The position numbers and the translations under genes were made by a program. 5,597 bases of DNA from Chloroflexaceae bacterium (GTDB lineage: Bacteria; Chloroflexota; Chloroflexia; Chloroflexales; Chloroflexaceae), in the NCBI GenBank assembly GCA_026417815.1, contig JAOACN010000162.1, positions 1 to 5,597 of the forward strand. Reading direction: 5' to 3'. Within the stretch, counting starts at the first letter, position 1. Each line of letters opens with the position of its first letter. Shown piece after piece: positions 1 through 5,564 of the stretch. The notes beneath the pieces were generated by a model, which saw only the letters and a list, made by a program, of their open reading frames with translations, searched no databases and was not told where the DNA came from.

Positions 1-726
1 CAGGGCCTCGGCCAGCGCCGGCTCGGCGAGGTCGGGGGCCAGTTTCACCAGGACGGGCCGCGGGCGGACGTCGCGCTCGCGGGCCAGGCGCCGGTTCTCG
101 CTCTGCAGGGCGGTCAGCAGCCCATGCAGGTGCGCGCGATCCTGGAGCGCGCGCAACCCCGGGGTGTTGGGCGAACTGACGTTCACCGCGAAGTAGGCCC
201 CGTAGTCGAAGAGTAAGCGGAAGGAGCGCAGGTAGTCCTCCACCGCCCGCTCCAGGGGCGCGCGCAGTGACTTCCCGATGCTGATGCCCAGCGGCGCCGA
301 CAGTGGCGGCCGGGCGGCAAGACGGGCGGCCAGGGCGGCGGCGCCGGCGTTGTTGAAGCCCATACGGTTGATCAGCGCCTGGCTGGCCGGCAGACGAAAC
401 AGACGCGGGCGCGGATTGCCCGGCTGGGCCGCCGCGGTTACCGTGCCAACCTCGACATGGCCGAAGCCAAGGGCCACCCAGGCCGGCAGGGCGACGCCGT
501 CTTTATCCATACCGGCGGCAAGGCCGATGGGGTTGGGGAAGCGCAGTCCGAAGACCGTGCGTTCCAGCGCAGGATGCCGGCAGGCCAGCAGACGCTCGCA
601 GGCCCGCAGCGCCAACCGCCACCGTGAGAGCAGCGTCAGCGCCGCCAGGGTGCGCTCGTGGGCCGTTTCGGCGTCGCCTCCGCCCATACGAAAGAGGACG
701 GGGCGTATCAGGTGTTTGTAGAACAT
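1..726 (-). CDS. pyrD: Dihydroorotate dehydrogenase (quinone), class 2, N-terminal part; C-terminus beyond window edge
   Basis: Oxidises dihydroorotate to orotate in pyrimidine biosynthesis and passes electrons through FMN to a membrane quinone. The 242 visible codons are open to the edge of the window. Family motifs are in order: GLAAGMDKDG (68-77, FMN/substrate loop), a conserved block from VGTVT to RLFRL (93-112), INRMGFNN (119-126), IGKS (150-153), NVSSPNTPGLR (182-192) and LVKLAPDL (226-233). By family alignment the second serine of the SSPNT motif (S185) is the catalytic base, which marks class 2; class 1 enzymes use cysteine. The first ~45 residues match the N-terminal helical extension that docks class 2 enzymes on the membrane. 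About 100-120 residues are missing on the left. The ATG at 726 is chosen because MFYKHLIRPVLF matches the usual start; no clear Shine-Dalgarno lies upstream. It follows the 108-residue ORF by 41 nt and is probably last in that transcription unit. Confidence 0.96.
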   Translation of the reverse strand, partial: MFYKHLIRPVLFRMGGGDAETAHERTLAALTLLSRWRLALRACERLLACRHPALERTVFGLRFPNPIGLAAGMDKDGVALPAWVALGFGHVEVGTVTAAAQPGNPRPRLFRLPASQALINRMGFNNAGAAALAARLAARPPLSAPLGISIGKSLRAPLERAVEDYLRSFRLLFDYGAYFAVNVSSPNTPGLRALQDRAHLHGLLTALQSENRRLARERDVRPRPVLVKLAPDLAEPALAEAL

Positions 727-767
727 ACGGGGTCGTGACCCGCTGGCGTCGCCCTGGAGCGTCGCCC

Positions 768-1094
768 TCAAAACGGTTCCAGCCCCGCCTCGGAGAGCGC
801 GTCGGCGAACCGCTCGACATCGCCCACGCGCCGCAGCGTCTCCACCTGTTCGAGGAGCCTGCGCCGGTCAGCCGTGTCGGAGATGACCGCCCGCTCGATG
901 TACTGGCGCAGGTAGATCTTCAGAATCTCCATCTGTTCCGGGGTCAGTTCATCGTTTCGCAGGTAGGTTTCGACCGCATCGGCCAGGCGCCCCGTGATCT
1001 CGTTCATCCAGAAGCGGGGCGGCAGGGGCACGTCGAACGGGTAGGGGTAGTCGGGATTTTCGGTAAAGATCAGTGGACCGATCTGTTCTGACAT
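768..1094 (-). CDS. Uncharacterised 108-residue protein
   Basis: I do not recognise a named family. The product begins MSEQIGPLIFTENPDYPYPF, with a proline- and aromatic-rich N-terminal stretch (residues 9-29). From about residue 30 to 105 it looks helical and highly charged, including a TPEQMEILKIYLRQYIERAV helix (51-70) and a DVERFADALSEAG helix near the end. There is no signal peptide, membrane segment, cysteine or metal motif, so it is probably cytoplasmic. The frame stays open upstream into the preceding gene, but the ATG at 1094 is preferred: it is the only ATG between the two genes and has a weak AGG nine nt before it. It sits 139 nt after the DRTGG gene and 41 nt before pyrD on the same strand, so cotranscription is likely. 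Codon bias fits the neighbours, which supports a real gene. No function can be assigned from sequence; a small adaptor or regulator is only a guess. Confidence 0.8.
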   Translation of the reverse strand: MSEQIGPLIFTENPDYPYPFDVPLPPRFWMNEITGRLADAVETYLRNDELTPEQMEILKIYLRQYIERAVISDTADRRRLLEQVETLRRVGDVERFADALSEAGLEPF

Positions 1095-1126
1095 ATATTT
1101 ATGCCTGTAATGATCCAATCCGACAA

Positions 1127-1231
1127 CGCAACCGCCTCTCGGCCGGGGTTGCGGGGACCGCAGGATTGCCCTTTCCCGTGCGTTCGGAGGGGCGCAACCC
1201 CTCTGAACCTCCCCTTGCGGGTCGCAACCCG
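1127..1231. repeat. Intergenic cluster of three hairpins sharing the word CGCAACC
   Basis: The 139-nt gap between the DRTGG gene and the 108-residue ORF holds three inverted repeats. CGCAACC (1127-1133) pairs with GGTTGCG (1147-1153). GTTCGGAGGGG (1182-1192) pairs with 1198-1208, listed separately. CGGGT (1218-1222) pairs with ACCCG (1227-1231), just past the upstream stop codon. The heptamer CGCAACC occurs at 1127, 1193 and 1223 on the plus strand. No T-run follows any hairpin on the minus strand, so these do not look like classical intrinsic terminators. They may mark an mRNA processing or stability point inside the operon, or be intergenic repeats. Confidence 0.6.
1182..1208. repeat. GGAGGGG-family hairpin, copy 1
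   Basis: Arm GTTCGGAGGGG (1182-1192), loop CGCAA (1193-1197), arm CCCCTCTGAAC (1198-1208). There are 11 pairs, one of them G-U (1186/1204). The left arm is identical to that of the copy at 2571-2581. It lies between the DRTGG gene and the 108-residue ORF. Confidence 0.85.
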
Positions 1232-1233
1232 GT

Positions 1234-2301
1234 TCACCTGCGCACACCCAGGGCGTCATAGAGCCGGGGGTAATCGAAATTGGCTTCGAGCAACTCGGTA
1301 AAGCGGCGCAGTTTCGCGTCCTCGTGGAAGCGCACGCGGCCAAAGAGGCGTTCCGCCCGTTCCACCGTGGCCAGGGTATCGTCGGGGACGACAATCAGCG
1401 GCACCTGCAAGTCCCCGGCGCGATGGACGACCTCGGGAGCAGGCTTGAAATTGCCGGTGAGCACCAGGGCGCTGGTATGGGTCTTGAGCGCGGCGAGTTG
1501 CAGATCGGTGCGATCCCCGCCCGTGACCACCACCTTGTTGCCGCGGCGGCGGAAGAACGGCATACTGGCCTCGGCGCTCATTGCGCCGATCATCATCGCC
1601 TCGGCGACGCGGGCGCACCACTCGCGCTCACCGATCAACTGGCCGCCCAGGTGCGCCAGCAGTTCCTCGATGCTGACGCCCGCCAGGGTCGGGTCGCGGG
1701 GCAGGATGGCAAACACGGGGATGCCGCGGCGCTCCAGGAAGGGCGCGACCCGGCCGCGGACAAACTCGAACTGGGAGTCTTCCACCTGGTTGATCAACAC
1801 GCCGAGCAGGCGCTCACCCACGTACCGCTGCACCGAGAGCACCGTATCCACGCTGAGCGTCGAGTCGTAGCGTGTCACCAGCAGGCCCGGCGCCTGTAGC
1901 AGATCGGTAACCTGATCTGCAGAAAGATCCACAAGCGCGCCTTCTGACCAGGTGTTGGTGCCTTCGAGTACAACAATGTCCTTGTTGCGCGAGACGTTCA
2001 GGTAGGCATCGCGCAGGATGCGCGTGTAGCTCGGATACTGTCCACGCAGGATCGCCTCGACCACGCCGGGGGTAATCAACACCGGCACGATCTGGTCCAT
2101 CGGGTCGCTCAGCGCCAGCATCTCGCGAATGAAGACGGCGTCCTCGTCCATCACCGTGCCGGAGGCGCCCCCTACCGATACGCTCACCGGCTTCATGTAC
2201 CCGACATTGAAGCCATCGCGCTGCATGCGACGCAGTAAGCCGATACAGACGGCGCTTTTGCCGACGAACGTCTCGGTTGAGGCAACATACAGCGTAGCCA
2301 T
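1234..2301 (-). CDS. BioD-like P-loop protein with DRTGG domain (phosphotransacetylase N-terminal-like, no catalytic domain)
   Basis: A 355-residue protein matching the non-catalytic N-terminal half of long bacterial phosphotransacetylases. Residues 1-210 look like a BioD/AAA_26 P-loop domain: a Walker A-like loop STETFVGKS (8-16) with K15, MKPVS (36-40) as in dethiobiotin synthetase, and DIVVLEGT (108-115) as a Walker B-like strand. Residues ~220-330 match the DRTGG domain, with VVVTGGDRTDLQLAAL (257-271), ALVLTGNFKPAPEVV (278-292) and PLIVVPDDT (301-309). The acetyl-transferring PTA_PTB domain is absent, and the ORF ends cleanly with TGA, so this is not a frameshifted Pta. Stand-alone proteins of this size occur in several phyla and are often labelled 'phosphotransacetylase family'. 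A nucleotide-binding regulatory role is plausible but unproven, and acetyl-CoA chemistry should not be assumed. The ATG at 2301 is chosen over an upstream ATG at 2394 because of its strong Shine-Dalgarno and because the extra 31 residues have no family resemblance. It is the first gene of the probable unit ending with pyrD. Confidence 0.92.
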   Translation of the reverse strand: MATLYVASTETFVGKSAVCIGLLRRMQRDGFNVGYMKPVSVSVGGASGTVMDEDAVFIREMLALSDPMDQIVPVLITPGVVEAILRGQYPSYTRILRDAYLNVSRNKDIVVLEGTNTWSEGALVDLSADQVTDLLQAPGLLVTRYDSTLSVDTVLSVQRYVGERLLGVLINQVEDSQFEFVRGRVAPFLERRGIPVFAILPRDPTLAGVSIEELLAHLGGQLIGEREWCARVAEAMMIGAMSAEASMPFFRRRGNKVVVTGGDRTDLQLAALKTHTSALVLTGNFKPAPEVVHRAGDLQVPLIVVPDDTLATVERAERLFGRVRFHEDAKLRRFTELLEANFDYPRLYDALGVRR

Positions 2302-2306
2302 CTCTG

Positions 2307-2311
2307 CCTCC
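2307..2311 (-). promoter_or_regulatory. Strong ribosome binding site of the DRTGG gene
   Basis: On the minus strand GGAGG lies five nt before the ATG at 2301. This fixes the start and argues against the upstream in-frame ATG at 2394. Confidence 0.85.
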
Positions 2312-2451
2312 GTGGGACGGGGATGTGCCTGTCGCGTGCGCCGTGATTGGCGGCCGCCACACGCCCTGGCGACCGGCGCGGCCCCGGGGCGCATCCAGAC
2401 GGCACGTGGGTGAACGCTGGATACGCTGCGGTCTGGACCCTGTGTAGTGAC

Positions 2452-2480
2452 ATCATACCCTACAGAGGCGGGATATGCAA
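2452..2480 (-). promoter_or_regulatory. Candidate sigma70-type promoter for the DRTGG gene unit
   Basis: On the minus strand TTGCAT (2480-2475) and TATGAT (2457-2452) are 17 bp apart. TATGAT matches the -10 consensus at five of six positions; TTGCAT matches the -35 at three. Transcription would begin near 2445, giving a leader of about 145 nt. A second candidate is a perfect TATAAT at 2552-2547 on the same strand, but it has no recognisable -35 box. Confidence 0.4.
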
Positions 2481-2538
2481 AGGGGGGTTGGGCATTGGGC
2501 GTCGCGAAACGTTCTGCAAACGCCTCTCGCTCGGCGGC

Positions 2539-2614
2539 TGATGAAGATTATAGATTTAAACTGGGAGGAGGTTCGGAGGGGTTGCTCCTCTCCGAACTTT
2601 CCCCATCTTCATCA
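2539..2614. repeat. 76-nt nested inverted-repeat element with 10-bp ends
   Basis: TGATGAAGAT (2539-2548) and ATCTTCATCA (2605-2614) are perfect inverted repeats. They enclose an AT-rich stretch and the copy-2 GGAGGGG hairpin (2571-2597). The layout resembles a very small non-autonomous mobile or palindromic element. No clear target-site duplication flanks it, and it could equally be a structured untranslated region. Confidence 0.6.
2571..2597. repeat. GGAGGGG-family hairpin, copy 2 (inverted orientation)
   Basis: Arm GTTCGGAGGGG (2571-2581), loop TTGCT (2582-2586), arm CCTCTCCGAAC (2587-2597). There are 11 pairs, one of them G-U (2579/2589). Read on the minus strand the loop is AGCAA, close to the CGCAA of copy 1, so this copy is inverted relative to copy 1. 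Confidence 0.85.
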
Positions 2615-2634
2615 ACCAACGATAGCCGGAGCCC

Positions 2635-2663
2635 TGGTTCTGGCGGCGTAGCCGCCAGAACCA
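2635..2663. repeat. 13-bp perfect hairpin with GGCGGC-GTA-GCCGCC core
   Basis: TGGTTCTGGCGGC (2635-2647) pairs perfectly with GCCGCCAGAACCA (2651-2663) around a GTA loop. It is the longest perfect stem in the window. No T-run follows on either strand, so a standard intrinsic terminator is unlikely. Its core reappears in reverse orientation at 2683-2697. Confidence 0.85.
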
Positions 2664-2681
2664 ACGCAACACCGTCCTGCC

Positions 2682-2698
2682 GGGCGGCTACGCCGCCC
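2682..2698. repeat. GGCGGC-TAC-GCCGCC palindrome, inverse of the preceding core
   Basis: GGGCGGC (2682-2688) pairs with GCCGCCC (2692-2698) around a TAC loop. The 15-nt core is the reverse complement of the core at 2642-2656. A weaker CCGCC-GGA-GGCGG stem (2708-2720) follows. Confidence 0.75.
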
Positions 2699-2758
2699 CA
2701 GATCCTGCCGCCGGAGGCGGACGTCGCCGGACATGCCTCTCTCCTGAGGGGGGAAGTC

Positions 2759-2767
2759 TGCTAGAAT
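2759..2767 (+). promoter_or_regulatory. Candidate extended -10 promoter of the U32 gene
   Basis: TGCTAGAAT combines a TG extension with a -10 box matching TATAAT at five of six positions. No good -35 box lies 16-18 bp upstream, which is typical of extended -10 promoters. Transcription would begin near 2774, giving a leader of about 50 nt that contains the hairpin at 2784-2804. Confidence 0.42.
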
Positions 2768-2783
2768 GAAGATGGAAAGGCTT

Positions 2784-2804
2784 TGAGAGGGCGCGACCCT
2801 CTCA
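2784..2804. repeat. GGAGGG-family hairpin, copy 3, in the U32 leader
   Basis: TGAGAGGG (2784-2791), loop CGCGA (2792-2796), CCCTCTCA (2797-2804): eight perfect pairs. It ends 20 nt before the U32 start codon and nine nt before its ribosome site, so it lies within the mRNA leader if the proposed promoter is right. Confidence 0.8.
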
Positions 2805-2813
2805 GCGAAAACC

Positions 2814-2818
2814 AGGGA
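2814..2818 (+). promoter_or_regulatory. Ribosome binding site of the U32 gene
   Basis: AGGGA lies six nt before the ATG at 2825. This supports that start over an in-frame TTG at 2783, which abuts the leader hairpin and has no ribosome site. Confidence 0.6.
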
Positions 2819-2824
2819 TCACTG

Positions 2825-5353
2825 ATGCCAGCCCTGCCACGCAAGCCCGAAGTGATGAGTCCCGCTGGCTACTGGCCGCAACTGCACGCGGCGATCGAGG
2901 CCGGTGCCGACGCGGTCTACTTCGGCCTCAAACACTTCTCGGCTCGCGCCAAGGTGGGTTTCACCCTCACCGAGTTGCCCGAGGCGCTGCGCACCCTGCA
3001 CGGCCGTGGCGTGAAGGGCTACGTCACCTTCAACACCCTGGCCTTCGACCACGAGCTGGCCGAGGCGGCCCGTGTGGCCGCGGCGATTGCCGAGGCCGGC
3101 GCCGATGCCGTCATCGTGCAGGATCTTGGCCTGGCGCGGCTGGTGCGCGCCATCGCCCCGGCGCTGGAGGTCCACGGCTCGACCCAGATGTCGATCACCA
3201 GCGCCGAGGGGGTGGAACTGGCCCGCGAGCTGGGGGTGAGCCGCGTCGTCCTGGCCCGCGAACTGTCGCTGGACGAGATCCGCAGCATTGTCGCCGCGAC
3301 CGATGTGGAGGTGGAGATCTTCGTCCACGGGGCCCTGTGCGTCTCGTACTCGGGGCAGTGTTTTTCCTCGGAGGCCTGGGGCGGGCGCAGCGCCAATCGC
3401 GGGCAGTGCGCCCAGGCCTGCCGTCTGCCCTACGAGCTGATCGTTGATGGCGCGCCCCGCCCCCTCGGCGACGCGCGCTACCTGCTCTCGCCCGGCGATC
3501 TCTCCGCGCTGCGTTTGATGCCCGAGATCGTTCGTCTGGGCGTCGCGGCGCTGAAGATCGAGGGCCGCTACAAGGACGAGAACTATGTCGCCCTCGCCAC
3601 CAGCGCCTACCGCAAGGCGGTTGACGAGGCCTGGGCCGGCCTGCCCCTCAGTCTGACCCCCGCCGAGGAACTGCGGCTGGAGCAGGTCTACTCGCGGGGG
3701 TCGGGGCCGTTCTTCCTCGGTGGCGCCAATCACCAGGCGGTCGTGCGCGGGCGCGCGCCGCGCCATCGGGGGGTGCTGGTGGGCCGGGTGGCGCGGGTGC
3801 TGGCCGATCGGGTGCTGATCGCCCCTGAGCCGGCCACGGCGATCGCCCCGCTGAAGCCCGGCGACGGTGTGGTGTTCGACGCCGCCCACCGGCGCAGCCC
3901 TGAAGAGCCGGAGGAGGGCGGGCGGATCTACCACGTGCGCCCGGCCCGCGATGGGCTGCTGGAGGTCGAGTTTGGCAACCAGGCGGTGAACTATCGCCGG
4001 GTGCGGGCGGGCGACCTGCTCTGGCGCACCGACGATCCCGAGGTGGAGCGGGCGGCGCGGCCCTTTACCCGACCCGCTGCGCCGCTGCGCCGGCAACCCG
4101 TGGCGGTGCGGGTCATTGCCCGCGCCGGGGCGCCGCTGGAACTGGCCTGGCGCCTGGCGGAGCATCCCGATCTGGCCGTCACGGTGCGTTCCGCCGAACC
4201 GCTGGCGACCGCGCGCCGTCACCCCTTGACGCTGGAGGACCTGCGCGAGCAGCTTGGCCGGCTGGGAACCACGCCCTACAGGCTGGCCGAACTCGAGGCC
4301 GAGATTGCGGGTGAGCCGTTCGTGGCCGACTCGCTGCTCAACACCCTGCGCCGCGAGGCGGTCGAGCAACTGGTGGCCCTGCAGCGCCGGCCCCCCTCGG
4401 GGCCGGTGGCCGAGCCGCTGGCGGCGCTGGAGGCCCTGCTGGCAGCAAGCCGGGTGGCGCCGGCCCCTGCCGATCCGTCGCCGCGCCTCCATCTACTGGT
4501 GCGGACCCCCGAGCAGCTCGAGGCGGCCCTGGCCCTGCGCCCGGCGCCCGCCAGCATCACCCTCGACTACCTGGATCTGTACGGGCTGCGCCCGGCGATC
4601 GAACGGGTGCGGGCAGCGGGCATCCCCGCGCGGGTGGCCAGCCCGCGGGTGCTCAAGCCCGATGAGCAGCGCGTCGTGGGCTTCTTGCTCAAACTCGGCT
4701 GCGGCATCCTGGTGCGCTCGACGGGCCTGCTACAGGCCCTGCGCCAGACGCAAGCCCCGCCACTCACCGGCGATTTCAGCCTGAACGCGGCCAATCTACT
4801 CAGCGCCGCCACGCTGCTCGACCTGGGACTGGAGCGACTCACGCCCACCCACGACCTGAACGCGGCCCAGGTCGCCGACCTGGCGCGGGCGCTGGGGCCG
4901 GGGCGCACCGAAGTGGTGGCCTACCAGCACCTCCCCGTGTTCCACACCGAGCACTGTGTCTTTTGCCGCTTCCTCTCCACCGGCACGAGCTACAAGGACT
5001 GCGGGCGTCCCTGCGAGCGCCACCAGGTGACCCTGCGCGACCAGCGCGGGCGCGAGCACCCGGTGCTGGCCGATGTGGGCTGCCGCAATACCGTCTTCGG
5101 GGCCGAGGCCCAGACGGCCAGCCGCCATCTGGCCTCCTGGCGCGCGGTGGGCATCGTCCACTACCGTCTGGAGTTCGTCCACGAGAGCGGCGCGCAGGTC
5201 GCGGCCGTGACGGCGGCCTTCCGTGAAGCGTTGGAAGGGGTGATCGGCGAACGGGAGCTGGAGCGCCGTCTGGCGCAGATCGCGCCCCAGGGCCTCACCG
5301 AGGGCAGCCTGTTCGTGCCCGCCGGCCACACGCTGATCCCGTTGCTGGATTAA
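2825..5353 (+). CDS. Long-form U32 family protein (annotated 'peptidase') with DUF3656 region and two cysteine clusters
   Basis: An 842-residue protein. Residues 7-305 are a U32 barrel: PEVMSPAGYWPQLHAAIEAG (8-27), GSTQMSITSAEG (118-129), the U32 signature region EIFVHGALC (164-172) leading to GQC (177-179), NRGQCAQACR (191-200) and ALKIEGRYKDENYVA (242-256). Cysteines 172, 179, 195 and 199 match positions that bind a [4Fe-4S] cluster in U32 relatives. Residues ~310-410 look like a beta-rich insert. Residues ~420-520 fit DUF3656, with LREQLGRLGTTPYRLAELEA (473-492) and SLLNTLRREAVEQL (503-516). Residues 555-842 resemble a second, shorter barrel half carrying C711, C714, C726, C730 and C753. 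Characterised relatives include RlhA (23S rRNA cytidine hydroxylation), TrhP (tRNA uridine hydroxylation) and UbiU/UbiV (quinone hydroxylation); older members were called collagenases. RlhA is the closest architectural analogue, but it is shorter (about 650 residues), so RNA hydroxylation is inference. No signal peptide is seen, so it is probably cytoplasmic. Confidence 0.93.
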   Translation: MPALPRKPEVMSPAGYWPQLHAAIEAGADAVYFGLKHFSARAKVGFTLTELPEALRTLHGRGVKGYVTFNTLAFDHELAEAARVAAAIAEAGADAVIVQDLGLARLVRAIAPALEVHGSTQMSITSAEGVELARELGVSRVVLARELSLDEIRSIVAATDVEVEIFVHGALCVSYSGQCFSSEAWGGRSANRGQCAQACRLPYELIVDGAPRPLGDARYLLSPGDLSALRLMPEIVRLGVAALKIEGRYKDENYVALATSAYRKAVDEAWAGLPLSLTPAEELRLEQVYSRGSGPFFLGGANHQAVVRGRAPRHRGVLVGRVARVLADRVLIAPEPATAIAPLKPGDGVVFDAAHRRSPEEPEEGGRIYHVRPARDGLLEVEFGNQAVNYRRVRAGDLLWRTDDPEVERAARPFTRPAAPLRRQPVAVRVIARAGAPLELAWRLAEHPDLAVTVRSAEPLATARRHPLTLEDLREQLGRLGTTPYRLAELEAEIAGEPFVADSLLNTLRREAVEQLVALQRRPPSGPVAEPLAALEALLAASRVAPAPADPSPRLHLLVRTPEQLEAALALRPAPASITLDYLDLYGLRPAIERVRAAGIPARVASPRVLKPDEQRVVGFLLKLGCGILVRSTGLLQALRQTQAPPLTGDFSLNAANLLSAATLLDLGLERLTPTHDLNAAQVADLARALGPGRTEVVAYQHLPVFHTEHCVFCRFLSTGTSYKDCGRPCERHQVTLRDQRGREHPVLADVGCRNTVFGAEAQTASRHLASWRAVGIVHYRLEFVHESGAQVAAVTAAFREALEGVIGERELERRLAQIAPQGLTEGSLFVPAGHTLIPLLD

Positions 5354-5376
5354 CGCTGCTGCAGGGGAGGGTTGCA

Positions 5377-5396
5377 GGGAGGGCGCAGGCCCTTCC
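5377..5396. repeat. GGAGGG-family hairpin, copy 4
   Basis: GGGAGGGC (5377-5384), loop GCAG, GCCCTTCC (5389-5396), eight pairs with one G-U (5379/5394). It begins 23 nt after the U32 stop. Together with flanking bases, 5371-5396 is a direct repeat of 5416-5441 with 24 of 26 bases identical. Confidence 0.8.
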
Positions 5397-5417
5397 ATCA
5401 ATGCCGAAGGGGAAAGT

Positions 5418-5445
5418 TTCAGGGAGGGCGCAGGCCCTCCCTGAA
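5418..5445. repeat. GGAGGG-family hairpin, copy 5, possible transcript end
   Basis: TTCAGGGAGGGC (5418-5429), loop GCAG, GCCCTCCCTGAA (5434-5445): twelve perfect pairs. It is stable enough to act as a 3' end or attenuating hairpin for the U32 transcript, but no T-run follows, so a rho-independent terminator call is not secure. Confidence 0.8.
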
Positions 5446-5564
5446 CGTCGTCTGATAGCTCATTGGTCTGTGAACGAAGATTCCTCGCCTTTCTGCCCGC
5501 CTCCCAGCCTCCCCCCGCTAGGAGGTTAGGCGCCGGACGCCCTCCCCCAGCCCCTGAGGGGAGA

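Larger units (their letters stand above)
2302..2824. other. 523-nt divergent intergenic region without a credible gene
   Basis: The region separates the DRTGG gene (minus) from the U32 gene (plus). Short open frames here lack ribosome sites or family resemblance. From left to right it holds the DRTGG gene leader (~145 nt if the proposed promoter is right), a 7-bp inverted repeat TCCAGAC/GTCTGGA (2394-2400 and 2431-2437), promoter-like elements, an AT-rich patch (2541-2561), a 76-nt nested inverted-repeat element, two GGCGGC-type palindromes, and the U32 promoter and leader. No tRNA or recognised riboswitch was seen. Confidence 0.75.

Noticed and set aside
278..721. Plus-strand open frame across pyrD
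   Set aside because: It is antisense to clear pyrD motifs, its sequence is Arg/Ala/Ser-rich and low in complexity, and it has no ribosome site.
730..741. GGGTC-GT-GACCC interrupted palindrome just upstream of pyrD as an operator
   Set aside because: Five-bp arms with a 2-nt centre are common by chance in GC-rich sequence, and no second copy or promoter is nearby.
1098..1126. TTGTCG and CATAAA 17 bp apart on the minus strand as a promoter for the 108-residue ORF
   Set aside because: Each box matches consensus at only four of six positions, and the predicted start would fall at or inside the start codon, needing a leaderless mRNA.
2538..2544. CTGATGA, the conserved core word of hammerhead ribozymes, with a GAAAC at 2506-2510
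   Set aside because: GAAAC lies before CTGATGA, so only a type II order could apply, and the bases that would form stem II (before GAAA and after CTGATGA) are not complementary. No cleavage-site context was found.
2447..2764. 105-codon plus-strand frame in the divergent region
   Set aside because: It runs through several palindromes, has a poor start context and no family resemblance; codon use does not resemble the neighbours.
2783..2824. Upstream in-frame TTG start adding 14 residues to the U32 protein
   Set aside because: It abuts a stable hairpin, has no ribosome site, and the extra residues have no family match; the ATG at 2825 has AGGGA at proper spacing and gives the usual N-terminus.
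2819..4492. Long 557-codon open frame on the minus strand inside the U32 gene
   Set aside because: It is a shadow of the GC-rich U32 coding sequence: composition is dominated by Gln, Arg, Gly and His, and no domain is recognisable.
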